A stretch of 64,000 bases of DNA from Burkholderiaceae bacterium (lineage in GTDB: Bacteria; Pseudomonadota; Gammaproteobacteria; Burkholderiales; Burkholderiaceae_E), in contig JAGXFG010000066.1 of NCBI GenBank assembly GCA_024637395.1, positions 1 to 64,000 on the forward strand. Reading direction: 5' to 3'. Under the pieces are notes generated by a model, which worked only from the letters and a program-made list of their open reading frames with translations, was not told where the DNA came from and searched no databases. Made by a program: the position numbers and the translations under genes. Below, in pieces: positions 1 through 8,565 of the stretch (positions within the stretch are counted from its first letter, which is position 1; the number at the start of each line of letters is the position of its first letter).

Positions 1-318
1 GTCCCGCGCGGTTTGCTCGAGGGCCTGGTTCTGCTCGCGTACTTTGGCTGCGTCGGGCTCGAGCAGCAGGCTCCAGACCGTCCTCGAAGCCTCGAGGACT
101 TTGGGAATCGACAGCGAGCGGCCGATTTCGAACTCGAGACCGTTCCGGTATTCCTCACTGGAATGATCGAACTGGGTGTCCTGCCGTTCAAGGGCCATGC
201 GCTTGGCCTGGACGAAGGACCCGAGCACTGCCAGCATCAGGATCGCGATCAGCACCATAAGCGCCGCCACCGGCCGTTTGCCGATTGCGGTCGTGATGCG
301 GTTTACGGGTCGTCTCAA
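1..318 (-). CDS. N-terminal fragment of a membrane sensor protein, DctB-like histidine kinase suspected
   Basis: The reading frame runs off the left edge, so only about 106 residues are visible. A short basic N-terminus is followed by one hydrophobic segment (roughly residues 17-36, rich in A, L, V, M, I) and then a hydrophilic, probably periplasmic stretch containing EIGRSLSIPKVLEAS. This layout matches the start of sensor kinases with a periplasmic Cache domain such as DctB. The kinase part is outside the window, so the family is an inference. The start is a TTG at 318 with a weak AAGG upstream; an in-frame ATG lies further in, within the hydrophobic segment. A chemoreceptor or a diguanylate cyclase with the same N-terminal design is possible. 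Confidence 0.5.
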   Translation of the reverse strand, partial: MRRPVNRITTAIGKRPVAALMVLIAILMLAVLGSFVQAKRMALERQDTQFDHSSEEYRNGLEFEIGRSLSIPKVLEASRTVWSLLLEPDAAKVREQNQALEQTARD

Positions 319-410
319 GAAAGGGCCTTGGCGGGTATCACGGTCGCCAACATTCTATGACGGTCAGCACTCCGTCGCAGAAGGTCGCCACCATCAACAG
401 CGTCGGAAAC

Positions 411-438
411 GAAAAGGACCCGGAGAATATCCGGGCCC
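411..438 (-). terminator. Rho-independent terminator of tRNA-Ala
   Basis: On the minus strand a 9-bp stem (arms 438-430 and 424-416, one G-T pair, 5-nt loop) is followed by TTTTC. It begins 8 nt beyond the CCA end of the tRNA gene and so would end its transcript. Confidence 0.8.
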
Positions 439-445
439 TTATGTA

Positions 446-521
<76 letters not shown>

Positions 522-535
522 AATCAAGCGCCGCA

Positions 536-3500
536 TTATACAGCGGCCGAATATCCTTGTGCGGCGCCCAGGTCCGCCACGCTGCGCTCGCGCACGGCAC
601 CAAAACCGCGGATCCTTGACCCTTCGCCGGCCAGCGCCGCCAGTTCGGGCAGGTTCTCCACCGTCAGGGCGTCGAGCCGGCCGATGATTGCGGCGGCGTA
701 GTGCTCGGCGACGCGCCGCTGGGCGCGGTGCCGCGCCGAGAAGCGCAGCGGATCGACCCAGGTCCCGCGGACCCGGCGCAGACGCGCTGCGAGCGAGAGA
801 AGCGGCGCTGCCCACTGGCCGAGGTCGAGCTTGCGGCTGCGCTGAGCGCCCAGGCCTGGCAGCGGCGGCAGCGAGAAATGGAAGCGCAGGCCGTAGTCTG
901 TTCCAGGCTCGCCTTCGAACTCGGAGCGCAGCGCGCTGCGCAACGTGTCGTCGCTCAGCAAGCGGGCGACCTCGTACTCGTCCTTGAGCGCAAGCAACCG
1001 GGCGTACTGGGTGGCAAAGGCACGCGTGAGCGGGAAACCCTGGCCCGCGCCGACACTGTCATCAGCCGTAGTCCCGGCAACCAGCGCAGGGGTTTGGGCA
1101 ACTCGCAGCGCAGTTCCGGCGGCGCGCAGTTCGGCGCCGCGGACCTGCTCGACGCGGGCGCGATAGCGCTCGGCCAGCGTCCGGCCCTGGTACGCGACCA
1201 GCCGCTCGCTCTGCGCCGTGACCAGTTCCTCCAGTGTCTGCACTGGCGCCGCGGCCGGAGCCAGCGCCGCCGCCACGACTTCGGGAGCAGCCGCGGCCAG
1301 CCGGCCGATGCCCAGCGCGGCGCGGTTCATCGTCACTTCGATGTCGTTGAGTTCGATCGCACGCTCGAGCGCGGCCAGCGACACCGGCACGCACCCCTGT
1401 TGCCAGGCGAACCCCAGCGCCACCATGTTCGCGCCCATGGTGTCGCCGAGGAAGTGCTGCGCCAGCGACTGGGCGTCAAAGCTTGCGATGTACTCGGCGC
1501 CGGCGGCGAAGCGCAGTTTCGCCAGCAGTCCGGCCGCGTGCAGCGTCGCGTCAGGGTTGCGCACGAACGCATCGTTGGGCACCTCGTGCAGATTGGCGAT
1601 GATTCGGGTGCGCTCATTGCGCACGGCCTGCAACGCCTCCTGGCTGGCGCCGACCACCAGGTCACAGGCGAGCAGCGCGTCGGCCTGCTGGGTGTCGATG
1701 CGCGTCTGGTTGAGCAGGCCTGGATGGGCGGCGAGCCGCACGAACGAGAGCACCGCCCCGCCCTTCTGGGCGAAGCCGGCGAAATCGAGCGTCGAGGCGC
1801 TGTGCCCGTCGAGGTGGGCGGCCATCGCGACCAGCGCGGACAGCGTCACGACGCCGGTGCCGCCGACCCCGGCGATCAGCAGATCCCACGGCTCCGCAGC
1901 GAGATCGACCGCCGGCAGGGGCAGTGCCACAACCTGGGCGGCGAGTTCCTCGGGCGCGACCTTGCTGCCGATCGCGCGTCGCGGCTGCGCCCCGATCACC
2001 GACACGAAGCTCGGACACTCGGCATCGAGGCAGCTGTAGTCCTTGTTGCACGCCCACTGGTCGACGCGGCGCTTGCGCCCAGCCGGCGTCTCGAGCGGCA
2101 GCAGCGCGACGCAGTTCGAAGCTCGTCCGCAATCGCCGCAGCCTTCGCAGATCTCGGGATGAATGAAGAGCCGGCGCGCCGGATCGACGAGAGTGCCGCG
2201 CTTGCGCAGCCGACGCTTCTGGGCAGCGCAGGTCTGGTCATAGATCAGCACGGTGACGCCCGGCTCGGCGCGCAGCTGGCGCTGCACGGCGTCGAGTTCG
2301 TGGCGATCGTGGAAGCTGGTGCCCGGCGGAAAACGGTGCTTGCCGCCGCGGTACTTGCCGATGTCGTCGCTGACGACCGCCAGCCGGGTCACGCCCTCGG
2401 CCTCGACCTGGCGGGCCACCTGCGCCACGCTGAGCGGCCCGTCGATGGGCTGCCCGCCGGTCATCGCGACCGCGTCGTTGTAGAGGATCTTGTAGGTCAT
2501 GGTCGCGCGCGCGGCCGTCGCCTGGCGGATCGCGAGCATGCCCGAGTGATAGTAGGTACCGTCACCGAGATTCTGAAACACGTGCGGAGTGCTGGTGAAG
2601 CGCGACTGGGCGACCCAGTCGACCCCTTCCCCGCCCATCTGCATCAAGCCCTCGGTGGAGCGGTCCATCCAGGTCGCCATCACGTGGCAGCCGATTCCGG
2701 AGTGCGCGCTCGAACCCTCCGGCAGGCAGGTGGAAGTGTTGTGCGGGCAGCCCGGACAGAAATAAGGCATCCGCCGCGTTGCGTCGGCGACGTTGGAGAG
2801 CACTGGCGGCGCGACGAAGTCGACCACATGCTCGCGCCGGTCGAGTTGCGGCAGGTGGTGCGCGAGCCACTCGGCGACGATCGGCAGCAGCCGCGAGGGC
2901 CGCAGCTCGCCGAGCGCCGAAATCAGCGGCGCGCCATGGGCGTCGGTCTTGCCGATCACTAATGGACGATCGCCTGCGGCTCCGGGACGCTCGCCCGCGG
3001 CTCCGGGACGCTCGCCCGCGGCTCCGGCGCCACGGTTGTAGAGGTGTTCCTTGATCTGGCCCTCGACCACCGGCCCTTTTTCCTCGACCACCAGCACTTC
3101 GCGCAGGCCGCTGACGAACTCGTCGATGCGACCCAACTCGAGCGGGAACGAGAGCCCGACCTTGTAGATGCGCACGCCCGCGGCGTCGAGTTCGGCGGTG
3201 CTGATGGCGAGCCGACGGAAGACCTCCATCAGATCCAGGTGGGCCTTGCCGCAGGTGACGATACCCACCGTTGCCCGCGGGCTGGCGCAGACGCTGCGAT
3301 CGATGCTGCGCCGGGCTGCGAAGTAGCGGGCGGCGGCGAGCTTGGCGGCGAGCCGCGCCTCGATCGCGAGGCTCGGCAGGTCAGGCCAGCGCATGTGCAG
3401 TCCGCCGGGGGGCTGCGGGTAATCGAGCGGCGCCCCCCAGTCGGCGCCCAGTTCGTCGAGATCGACCGTGCTGCCCGACTCGACGGTTTCGGTGATCGCC

Positions 3501-4135
3501 TTGAGCGCCACCCAGGCGCCGGAAAATCGCGACAGTGCCCAGCCATAACGGCCGAACGAGAGCATCTCGGCGACGTTGGCGGGGTTCACGATCGGCAGAC
3601 CCCAGGCCATCAGGCTGAAATCGCTTTGTGCCGACATCGAGGACGAAACGCAACCGTGATCGTCGCCGATCACGGCGATCACGCCGCCGTGCGCCGAGCT
3701 GCCATAGGCGTTGCCGTGGCGCAGCGCATCGCCCGCGCGGTCGACGCCCGGCCCCTTGCCGTACCAGAGCCCGAAGACCGCATCGACCAGGCGCTTCGGG
3801 TCGGCTTCGACCCGCTGGGTGCCGAGCACCGCGGTCGCGGCCAGTTCCTCGTTGATCGCCGGCAGGAATTCGATCCGGTGGGCTTTCAGCCGCTCGGTGA
3901 TGCCCCAGAGTTGCTGGTCGACCCCGCCCAGCGGCGAACCGCGGTAGCCGCTGGCAAAACCGGCAGTGTTGAGCCCGCGGGCCGCGTCGCTGCGCGCCTG
4001 GTCGAGGAGCAGCCGCGCGATCGCCTGGGTGCCGGTGATGAAGATCTGCCCCGCGGTCGCATCGAGTTCGTCACCCAGCAGGTAGTCGCCATTGGGCAAT
4101 CCGGCAGTGCGTGCGCCGAGCACTTGCATGTCCAT
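536..4135 (-). CDS. Indolepyruvate-type 2-oxoacid:ferredoxin oxidoreductase, fused alpha-gamma chain
   Basis: This enzyme oxidatively decarboxylates aryl 2-oxoacids (indolepyruvate, phenylpyruvate) to the acyl-CoA, passing electrons to ferredoxin. The 1199-residue chain carries the N-terminal pyrimidine-binding part (GDDHGC near 158-162), a TPP domain (CPGCPHNTS at 460-468, GDGTYYHSG at 524-532, NDAVAMTGG at 553-561), an iron-sulfur motif (CEGCGDCG at 663-670 with further Cys at 696, 702 and 707), and a gamma-type domain from about 748 (GVGGTGVVT at 756). Length and order fit the single-chain proteobacterial fusion. Residues about 369-391 form a GAAGERP repeat from a DNA minisatellite. It is divergent from an Lrp-type regulator. 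The true substrate cannot be read from sequence. Confidence 0.9.
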   Translation of the reverse strand: MDMQVLGARTAGLPNGDYLLGDELDATAGQIFITGTQAIARLLLDQARSDAARGLNTAGFASGYRGSPLGGVDQQLWGITERLKAHRIEFLPAINEELAATAVLGTQRVEADPKRLVDAVFGLWYGKGPGVDRAGDALRHGNAYGSSAHGGVIAVIGDDHGCVSSSMSAQSDFSLMAWGLPIVNPANVAEMLSFGRYGWALSRFSGAWVALKAITETVESGSTVDLDELGADWGAPLDYPQPPGGLHMRWPDLPSLAIEARLAAKLAAARYFAARRSIDRSVCASPRATVGIVTCGKAHLDLMEVFRRLAISTAELDAAGVRIYKVGLSFPLELGRIDEFVSGLREVLVVEEKGPVVEGQIKEHLYNRGAGAAGERPGAAGERPGAAGDRPLVIGKTDAHGAPLISALGELRPSRLLPIVAEWLAHHLPQLDRREHVVDFVAPPVLSNVADATRRMPYFCPGCPHNTSTCLPEGSSAHSGIGCHVMATWMDRSTEGLMQMGGEGVDWVAQSRFTSTPHVFQNLGDGTYYHSGMLAIRQATAARATMTYKILYNDAVAMTGGQPIDGPLSVAQVARQVEAEGVTRLAVVSDDIGKYRGGKHRFPPGTSFHDRHELDAVQRQLRAEPGVTVLIYDQTCAAQKRRLRKRGTLVDPARRLFIHPEICEGCGDCGRASNCVALLPLETPAGRKRRVDQWACNKDYSCLDAECPSFVSVIGAQPRRAIGSKVAPEELAAQVVALPLPAVDLAAEPWDLLIAGVGGTGVVTLSALVAMAAHLDGHSASTLDFAGFAQKGGAVLSFVRLAAHPGLLNQTRIDTQQADALLACDLVVGASQEALQAVRNERTRIIANLHEVPNDAFVRNPDATLHAAGLLAKLRFAAGAEYIASFDAQSLAQHFLGDTMGANMVALGFAWQQGCVPVSLAALERAIELNDIEVTMNRAALGIGRLAAAAPEVVAAALAPAAAPVQTLEELVTAQSERLVAYQGRTLAERYRARVEQVRGAELRAAGTALRVAQTPALVAGTTADDSVGAGQGFPLTRAFATQYARLLALKDEYEVARLLSDDTLRSALRSEFEGEPGTDYGLRFHFSLPPLPGLGAQRSRKLDLGQWAAPLLSLAARLRRVRGTWVDPLRFSARHRAQRRVAEHYAAAIIGRLDALTVENLPELAALAGEGSRIRGFGAVRERSVADLGAAQGYSAAV
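2964..3027. repeat. 21-bp minisatellite inside the oxidoreductase gene
   Basis: A 21-bp unit beginning GCGGCTCCGGGACGCTCGCC occurs at 2976-2996 and 2997-3017 without change, then partially at 3018-3027, with a degenerate half unit before it. The unit is a multiple of three, so it adds G-A-A-G-E/D-R-P repeats to the protein without breaking the frame. It falls in a linker between the N-terminal and TPP domains. Confidence 0.85.
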
Positions 4136-4211
4136 CTTGAATGTCTCCCGATGGGCCGCGATCGGGCGCGGCCGCGATGTATTTTTAGAACAGCATATTC
4201 CTGATTTGGGC

Positions 4212-4258
4212 GATAATCTCTCCTGTTGTAGCGTTCTTAAGGGTCTTTGGAGATTATT
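4212..4258. promoter_or_regulatory. Inverted repeat, candidate Lrp-family operator
   Basis: GATAATCTC at 4212-4220 faces GAGATTATT at 4250-4258 (8 of 9 positions complementary) in the AT-rich gap between the divergent oxidoreductase and regulator genes. The half-sites are about 38 bp apart, compatible with binding by an octameric or phased Lrp/AsnC protein. Position makes autoregulation and control of the oxidoreductase likely, but no binding evidence exists. Confidence 0.35.
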
Positions 4259-4289
4259 ATTTCTCTTACGACTATTTATGGAGTGTTTT

Positions 4290-4757
4290 ATGCTCGATAC
4301 CTACTCCCGCCGCATTCTGGCCCTGCTGCAGACCAACTCGCGCCGTCCGATCCAGGAAATTTCCGAGCTGGTGGGGCTGTCGCCGACGCCGTGCTGGCGC
4401 CGCATACGCGAGATGGAGGCCAGCGGGGTCATCAGGGGCTACACCGCGCTGCTCGACCGCAGCGCGCTCGGGCTCGACGTCTGCGTCCTGGCCCACGTGC
4501 AGCTGGCGCGCCACGAACAGGCGGCGGTGGAACATTTCGAGGCCGCCATGGTGGCGCGTCCGGAGGTGACCCAGATCTACAGCACGACCGGCGAGGCCGA
4601 CTACATAGTCAAGGTGGTGGCGCCCGACATCCAGGCCTACGACGACTTCCTCAAGCAGCACCTGTTCCGCCTGCCGGCGGTGGTCAACGTGCGCAGTTCC
4701 GTGGTGCTGCGCGAACTCAAGAACGATACCGCGCTGCCGCTCGACGCGATGGCCTGA
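4290..4757 (+). CDS. Lrp/AsnC family transcriptional regulator
   Basis: This 155-residue protein has an N-terminal winged helix-turn-helix (residues about 1-50, with ISELVGLSPTPCWRRI as the recognition part) and a C-terminal RAM ligand-binding domain (tail VVNVRSSVVLRELK). Lrp-family proteins sense amino acids or related 2-oxoacids. I chose the ATG at 4290 because GGAG at 4280-4283 is well spaced from it and the protein then begins with the usual family sequence; an ATG at 4278 is less likely. It is divergent from the indolepyruvate-type oxidoreductase, which is the obvious target, and an inverted repeat lies between them. The inferred role is control of aryl-amino-acid or oxoacid breakdown. 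Confidence 0.92.
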   Translation: MLDTYSRRILALLQTNSRRPIQEISELVGLSPTPCWRRIREMEASGVIRGYTALLDRSALGLDVCVLAHVQLARHEQAAVEHFEAAMVARPEVTQIYSTTGEADYIVKVVAPDIQAYDDFLKQHLFRLPAVVNVRSSVVLRELKNDTALPLDAMA

Positions 4758-4761
4758 GCGG

Positions 4762-4787
4762 CCCGCAGGCGCGAGATCGCCTGCGGG
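4762..4787. terminator. Hairpin between convergent genes
   Basis: A perfect 10-bp GC-rich stem (4762-4771 with 4778-4787, 6-nt loop) exactly fills the gap between the Lrp gene and the end of the oxidoreductase beta gene. It could end transcription from both sides, although no T-run follows. Confidence 0.6.
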
Positions 4788-5696
4788 TCAGGCGATTGCC
4801 GGTGCCCGCTGCGCGGCGCGATCGCTGGCCGCGACCCGCTCGAGCAGCCGCTGCCAGTTGTCGTCGATCTCCGCCTGCAGGGCGGCAACGCTGGTCTCGT
4901 TGAGCCCGCGGTAGCGGCGCTGCAGCGCCAGGTAGTCGCCTACCGGGCGCGTGCGCTGGCTGTGGTTGAGCGTGTAGCGCCGGCCATCCTCGACCTCGTA
5001 GAGGGGGAAAGCGCCGGTCTCCACGGCGAAGCGCGATGCCGCCAGCCCGCCATCCTCGGCCAGGCCCCAGCCATCGAGACACGGCACCAGCAGCGTGATG
5101 ATGCGGGTGCCGCGCATCGCCTGGGCCTTCTCGACCTTGCGGATCAGGTCGGGCAGGAAGCCGACACTCGCCGTGGCCACGTAGGGAACCTCGTGGGCCG
5201 CCATGATCTCGGTGAGATTCTTCTTCCTGGTGGTCTTGCCGGCCGGCGTCGATCCGGTGCGCGCGAAGTGCGGCGTCGAGGAAGATTTCTGCGCCCCGGT
5301 GTTCATATAGCCCTCGTTGTCGAGGCAGACGTAGATGAAGTCCTCGTTGCGCTCGGCAGCCGATGACAGGCACTGGAAGCCGATATCGTAGGTGCCGCCG
5401 TCGCCAGCGAGCACCAGCACCTGGGTGTCGTGCTTGCCCTGCGCGTCGAGCGCGCGGCGCAGTCCCGACGCCGAGGCGGCGCTCGCTTCCAGGGTCGGCT
5501 GGTAGACCGGAATGCGCAGCGAGCTGAACGGCTGCGGGCCGGCGATGATCGCCATGCACGACGGCGGGATCACCGCGACCGTGTTCGGTCCCAGCGTCGC
5601 CAGCACATGTCGCACCGAGAGCGCCTCGACGCAACCGGGGCACGCCGCGTGCCCCGAGCACAGCATCGGATCCTGTTGGATTTCAAGTGGTTGCAT
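4788..5696 (-). CDS. 2-oxoacid:acceptor oxidoreductase beta (TPP) subunit, phenylglyoxylate dehydrogenase-like
   Basis: This 302-residue TPP-binding subunit belongs to the pyruvate/2-ketoisovalerate ferredoxin oxidoreductase family. It has CSGHAACPGC near the N-terminus, the TPP/Mg region VLAGDGGTYDIGFQCL and then CLDNEGYMNTGAQKS, all typical of PorB-like chains. The start at 5696 is supported by the ATG five bases after the alpha-subunit stop and by the conserved N-terminus; the frame stays open upstream but only as a shadow. It is the last gene of the operon gamma, diaphorase-ferredoxin, alpha, beta. Subunit composition matches NADH-dependent phenylglyoxylate dehydrogenase (PadEFGHI), which makes benzoyl-CoA; pyruvate or another 2-oxoacid remains possible. 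Confidence 0.85.
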   Translation of the reverse strand: MQPLEIQQDPMLCSGHAACPGCVEALSVRHVLATLGPNTVAVIPPSCMAIIAGPQPFSSLRIPVYQPTLEASAASASGLRRALDAQGKHDTQVLVLAGDGGTYDIGFQCLSSAAERNEDFIYVCLDNEGYMNTGAQKSSSTPHFARTGSTPAGKTTRKKNLTEIMAAHEVPYVATASVGFLPDLIRKVEKAQAMRGTRIITLLVPCLDGWGLAEDGGLAASRFAVETGAFPLYEVEDGRRYTLNHSQRTRPVGDYLALQRRYRGLNETSVAALQAEIDDNWQRLLERVAASDRAAQRAPAIA

Positions 5697-5701
5697 TGCT
5701 C

Positions 5702-6859
5702 TTACCTCATCCAAACCGAGTCGGGACTGGCCGCGCCGGTGCCCAGAGCGCGCACGAATTCGACGATCTTGGCGGGCGACACGTTGACCCCGCCGACCCC
5801 GGCGAGATAACCGTCGACGCGCGGCGCATCGGGCAGGCCGTAGAGCGCCGCCTTCAATTCCTGGTGGAGTACACCACCGTGGCCCGGCGAATAGTTGCGA
5901 TCGAGCACCAGGACCTTGGCGACGCCGCCCAGCGCTGCGCGCAGCGCCTCGACGGGGAACGGCCGGAACAGCCGCACCTTGGCCAGCCCGACCGCGAGCC
6001 CGGCGTCGCGCAGCGCATCGACCGCCTCGCGGGCGGTACCGCACATGCTGCCCATCGCCACTATCACGGTCTCGGCGTCATCGCAGCGGTAACGTTCGAC
6101 CAGACCGTAGCCGCGCCCGAAACACTGGTTCCAGTCGCGATCCGCAGCCGCCGCGACCTCGGGAACCTGGCGCATGCCCTCGTCGATCTGCTGGCGGTGG
6201 TTCCAGTACATTTCCTGGGTGACGACGTTGCCCCACGACTCCACGTTGACCGGATCGATCCGGTGCTTGGGGGAAAACGGCGGCAGGTACGCATCGACCT
6301 CGTCCTGCGCCGGCACCAGCACCGGCTCGAGCGAGTGCGAGATGTAGAACGCGTCCAGGTTGACCATGGTCGGCAGGCTGACCGCCTCCGCCACCCGGAA
6401 CGCCTGGATCACGGTGTCGAGCGCTTCCTGAGCGCTCTCGACGTAGTACTGGATCCAGCCGGTGTCGCGCTGCGACAGGCTGTCGGTCTGGTCGGGCCAG
6501 AACGCCCAGGGCGAGGCCACGGTGCGGTTGACGTTGACCATCACGATCGGCGCGCGGGCACCGCTGGCGTAGTGCAGCAGCTCGTGCATCAGCAGCAGCC
6601 CCTGCGAGGCGGTCGCGGTGAACACCCGCACCCCCGCGAGCGAGGCCGGAATGCACGCCGCCATCACCGAGTGTTCGGACTCGGGCGTGATGATTTCGGC
6701 ATCGAATTCCCCTGCGGCCTGGAAATCGGTCAGCTTCTCGAGAATCGGCGTCTGCGGCGTGATCGGATAGCCCGGCGCCACTTTCGGGCGCGCCAGGCGT
6801 GCGGCCCACGCCACCGCGTGGTTGCCGGTCAGCAGCATTGCTTGGCCACCCTGGCTCAT
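5702..6859 (-). CDS. 2-oxoacid:acceptor oxidoreductase alpha subunit, phenylglyoxylate dehydrogenase-like
   Basis: This is the alpha chain (385 residues) of the same complex. The start reads MSQGGQAMLLTGNHAVAWAA and is followed by APGYPITPQTPILEKL, the hallmark of the PorA pyrimidine-binding domain. SEHSVMAACIPASLAGVRVF and a C-terminal transketolase-like domain (KVLVLDRNYSPGHGG) follow. The ATG at 6859 overlaps the preceding stop as ATGA, so translation is coupled to the diaphorase subunit. The beta gene starts 5 nt after its stop. The four overlapping or nearly overlapping genes imply a fixed stoichiometric complex. Substrate assignment rests on family resemblance and on the benzoyl-CoA genes elsewhere in the window. 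Confidence 0.85.
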   Translation of the reverse strand: MSQGGQAMLLTGNHAVAWAARLARPKVAPGYPITPQTPILEKLTDFQAAGEFDAEIITPESEHSVMAACIPASLAGVRVFTATASQGLLLMHELLHYASGARAPIVMVNVNRTVASPWAFWPDQTDSLSQRDTGWIQYYVESAQEALDTVIQAFRVAEAVSLPTMVNLDAFYISHSLEPVLVPAQDEVDAYLPPFSPKHRIDPVNVESWGNVVTQEMYWNHRQQIDEGMRQVPEVAAAADRDWNQCFGRGYGLVERYRCDDAETVIVAMGSMCGTAREAVDALRDAGLAVGLAKVRLFRPFPVEALRAALGGVAKVLVLDRNYSPGHGGVLHQELKAALYGLPDAPRVDGYLAGVGGVNVSPAKIVEFVRALGTGAASPDSVWMR

Positions 6860-8565
6860 CGCGCGTCCTCCACCATCTTCATCGACCCCGTCGGGCACTC
6901 GGCGACGCACACCCCGCAGCCCTTGCAGAAGTCGGTGAGCACCTCATAGCCGCCCCGCTCGGGCAGGCGGCGGATCGCCAGATCGGGGCAGTAGTGGAAA
7001 CAGTTGTCGCAGTAGACACAGGTGCCGCAGGAAAAGCAGCGCTCGGTTTCGGCGAGCGCCTGCTCGAGATCGAAACCGATCTGCACTTCGGCGTCGCTGC
7101 GCAGCCTTTCCGCGACGCCGAGCCGCTCTTCGCTGGCGCGCGCCTGCGGCGGGTAATAGAAGGTGCTGATCTGCTCGAGCTCGACCAGCGGCTCGGGAGC
7201 GCCAGCGCCGTTGCCTTCCTCCTGGCCGGCGCCAGCGCCGGACTGGACCTCGGTCGCGGCCTCGGGGTCCCCTGCGCGCAGGACCCGGTCGATCTCGCTG
7301 GCCGCCCGCTTGCCCATGCCGATCGCTTCGGTGACGAAACGCGCCATGCTCGCCACGTCGCCGCCGGCATAGACGCCCTCGGCACTGGTCGCCTGTTTAT
7401 CGTCGACCTTGACCAGCCGCCCGTCGGCGGCGAGCAGGTCGTTCACGGGCGCGAGATCGGGATCCTGCCCGATCGACGGGATCACCGCGTCGGCCTGGAG
7501 CGTGAACTCGCTGCCGGCAACCTGCTCGAGCGTGAACTCGCCGCGCACCGCGCCGGGCCGGAATTCGACCCGCACGCAGCTGAAGGCGATCGCGTCGCCG
7601 TTCTCAGTCGCGGCGGTGATCATCGACCCGGGACAAAGCTCGACCCCCTCCTCGAGCGCTTCGGCCACTTCCTCGTGCTGAGCGGGCATCTGAGCGGCGC
7701 TCTCGAGGCACATCAGCCTCACGTCGTGGCCCGCGCGACGCGCGCTGCGCGCCGCATCGATCGCCGCGCTGCCGCCGCCGATCACGATCAGCCGCTGGCC
7801 CAGTTGCGGTGGCGACCCGGCGTTGCTGGCCGCCAGGTACACCGCGCCGTCCATCACCCACGGCCGTGAGTAATCGAGTTGCGGCAGCCGCTTTTGCGCT
7901 CGCGCGCCCATGGCCAGGTAGACGATGTCGAATTGTTCGCGCAATTGTGCGAACGACTCGGCGGTGCCGAGCGCGGCTCCGAGGCGCGCCTCGACCCCCA
8001 TCGCCAGGATTCGTCCGATCTCGGCGTCGAGCACCGGCCGCGCCAGACGGTAGGCCGGAATGCCGTGGCGCATCAGGCCGCCGAGTTCATCGGAGGCCTC
8101 GAAAATCGTCACCGCGTAGCCGCGCCGCCTCAGGTGGTACGCCACCGACAGCCCCGACGGCCCGCCGCCGACCACCGCGATGGTCTCGGGATGCCGCACC
8201 GGCGTCGGTTCATAGCCCCAGCCCTGCTCGATGGCAAGGTCGCCGACGTGACGCTCGAGCCGGCAGATCGCCAGCGACTCGTCAAAGCCGGCGCGATTGC
8301 ACGCCGCCTCGCAGGGGTGATGGCAAATCCTTCCCGCCACTGCCGGGAACGGGTTGTTGCGGGTAAGGATTTCCCAGGCGCCGCGAAAGTCGCGCTCGCG
8401 CGCCTTGCCGATCCACTCGGCGATGTTGCCCTCGACCGGACAGGCGGCGTGGCAGGGCGACGGCGCCTTGATGTACTGCGGCAGCATTGTCCGCCAGGTG
8501 CCGGTCTTGAAGACCTCGGTGCTGCCCGTGGTCCAGATGCTCGGTGTCTGGTCCTTGGCGTTCAT
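6856..8565 (-). CDS. Fused FAD-dependent NAD(P)H oxidoreductase and 2[4Fe-4S] ferredoxin subunit
   Basis: This 569-residue chain resembles the small subunit of glutamate synthase. It has an N-terminal iron-sulfur domain (CHAACPVEGN from residue 38, CHHPCEAAC from 81), an FAD Rossmann motif (VVGGGPSGLS, 131-140) and a second dinucleotide site (VIGGGSAAIDAA). After an acidic, Gly/Ala-rich linker comes a ferredoxin tail with CFSCGTCVYCDNCFHYC from 510 and CKGCGVCVAECP from 547. In Aromatoleum phenylglyoxylate dehydrogenase the epsilon (diaphorase) and delta (ferredoxin) subunits are separate; here they appear fused. It would carry electrons from the 2-oxoacid site to NAD(P)+. Its ATG overlaps the gamma-subunit stop as ATGA. 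Confidence 0.85.
   Translation of the reverse strand: MNAKDQTPSIWTTGSTEVFKTGTWRTMLPQYIKAPSPCHAACPVEGNIAEWIGKARERDFRGAWEILTRNNPFPAVAGRICHHPCEAACNRAGFDESLAICRLERHVGDLAIEQGWGYEPTPVRHPETIAVVGGGPSGLSVAYHLRRRGYAVTIFEASDELGGLMRHGIPAYRLARPVLDAEIGRILAMGVEARLGAALGTAESFAQLREQFDIVYLAMGARAQKRLPQLDYSRPWVMDGAVYLAASNAGSPPQLGQRLIVIGGGSAAIDAARSARRAGHDVRLMCLESAAQMPAQHEEVAEALEEGVELCPGSMITAATENGDAIAFSCVRVEFRPGAVRGEFTLEQVAGSEFTLQADAVIPSIGQDPDLAPVNDLLAADGRLVKVDDKQATSAEGVYAGGDVASMARFVTEAIGMGKRAASEIDRVLRAGDPEAATEVQSGAGAGQEEGNGAGAPEPLVELEQISTFYYPPQARASEERLGVAERLRSDAEVQIGFDLEQALAETERCFSCGTCVYCDNCFHYCPDLAIRRLPERGGYEVLTDFCKGCGVCVAECPTGSMKMVEDAR

Noticed and set aside
701-2962. Long open frame of 753 codons on the plus strand
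   Set aside because: It lies antisense to the oxidoreductase gene, has an arginine- and glutamine-rich composition typical of GC-rich shadows and no recognisable domain.
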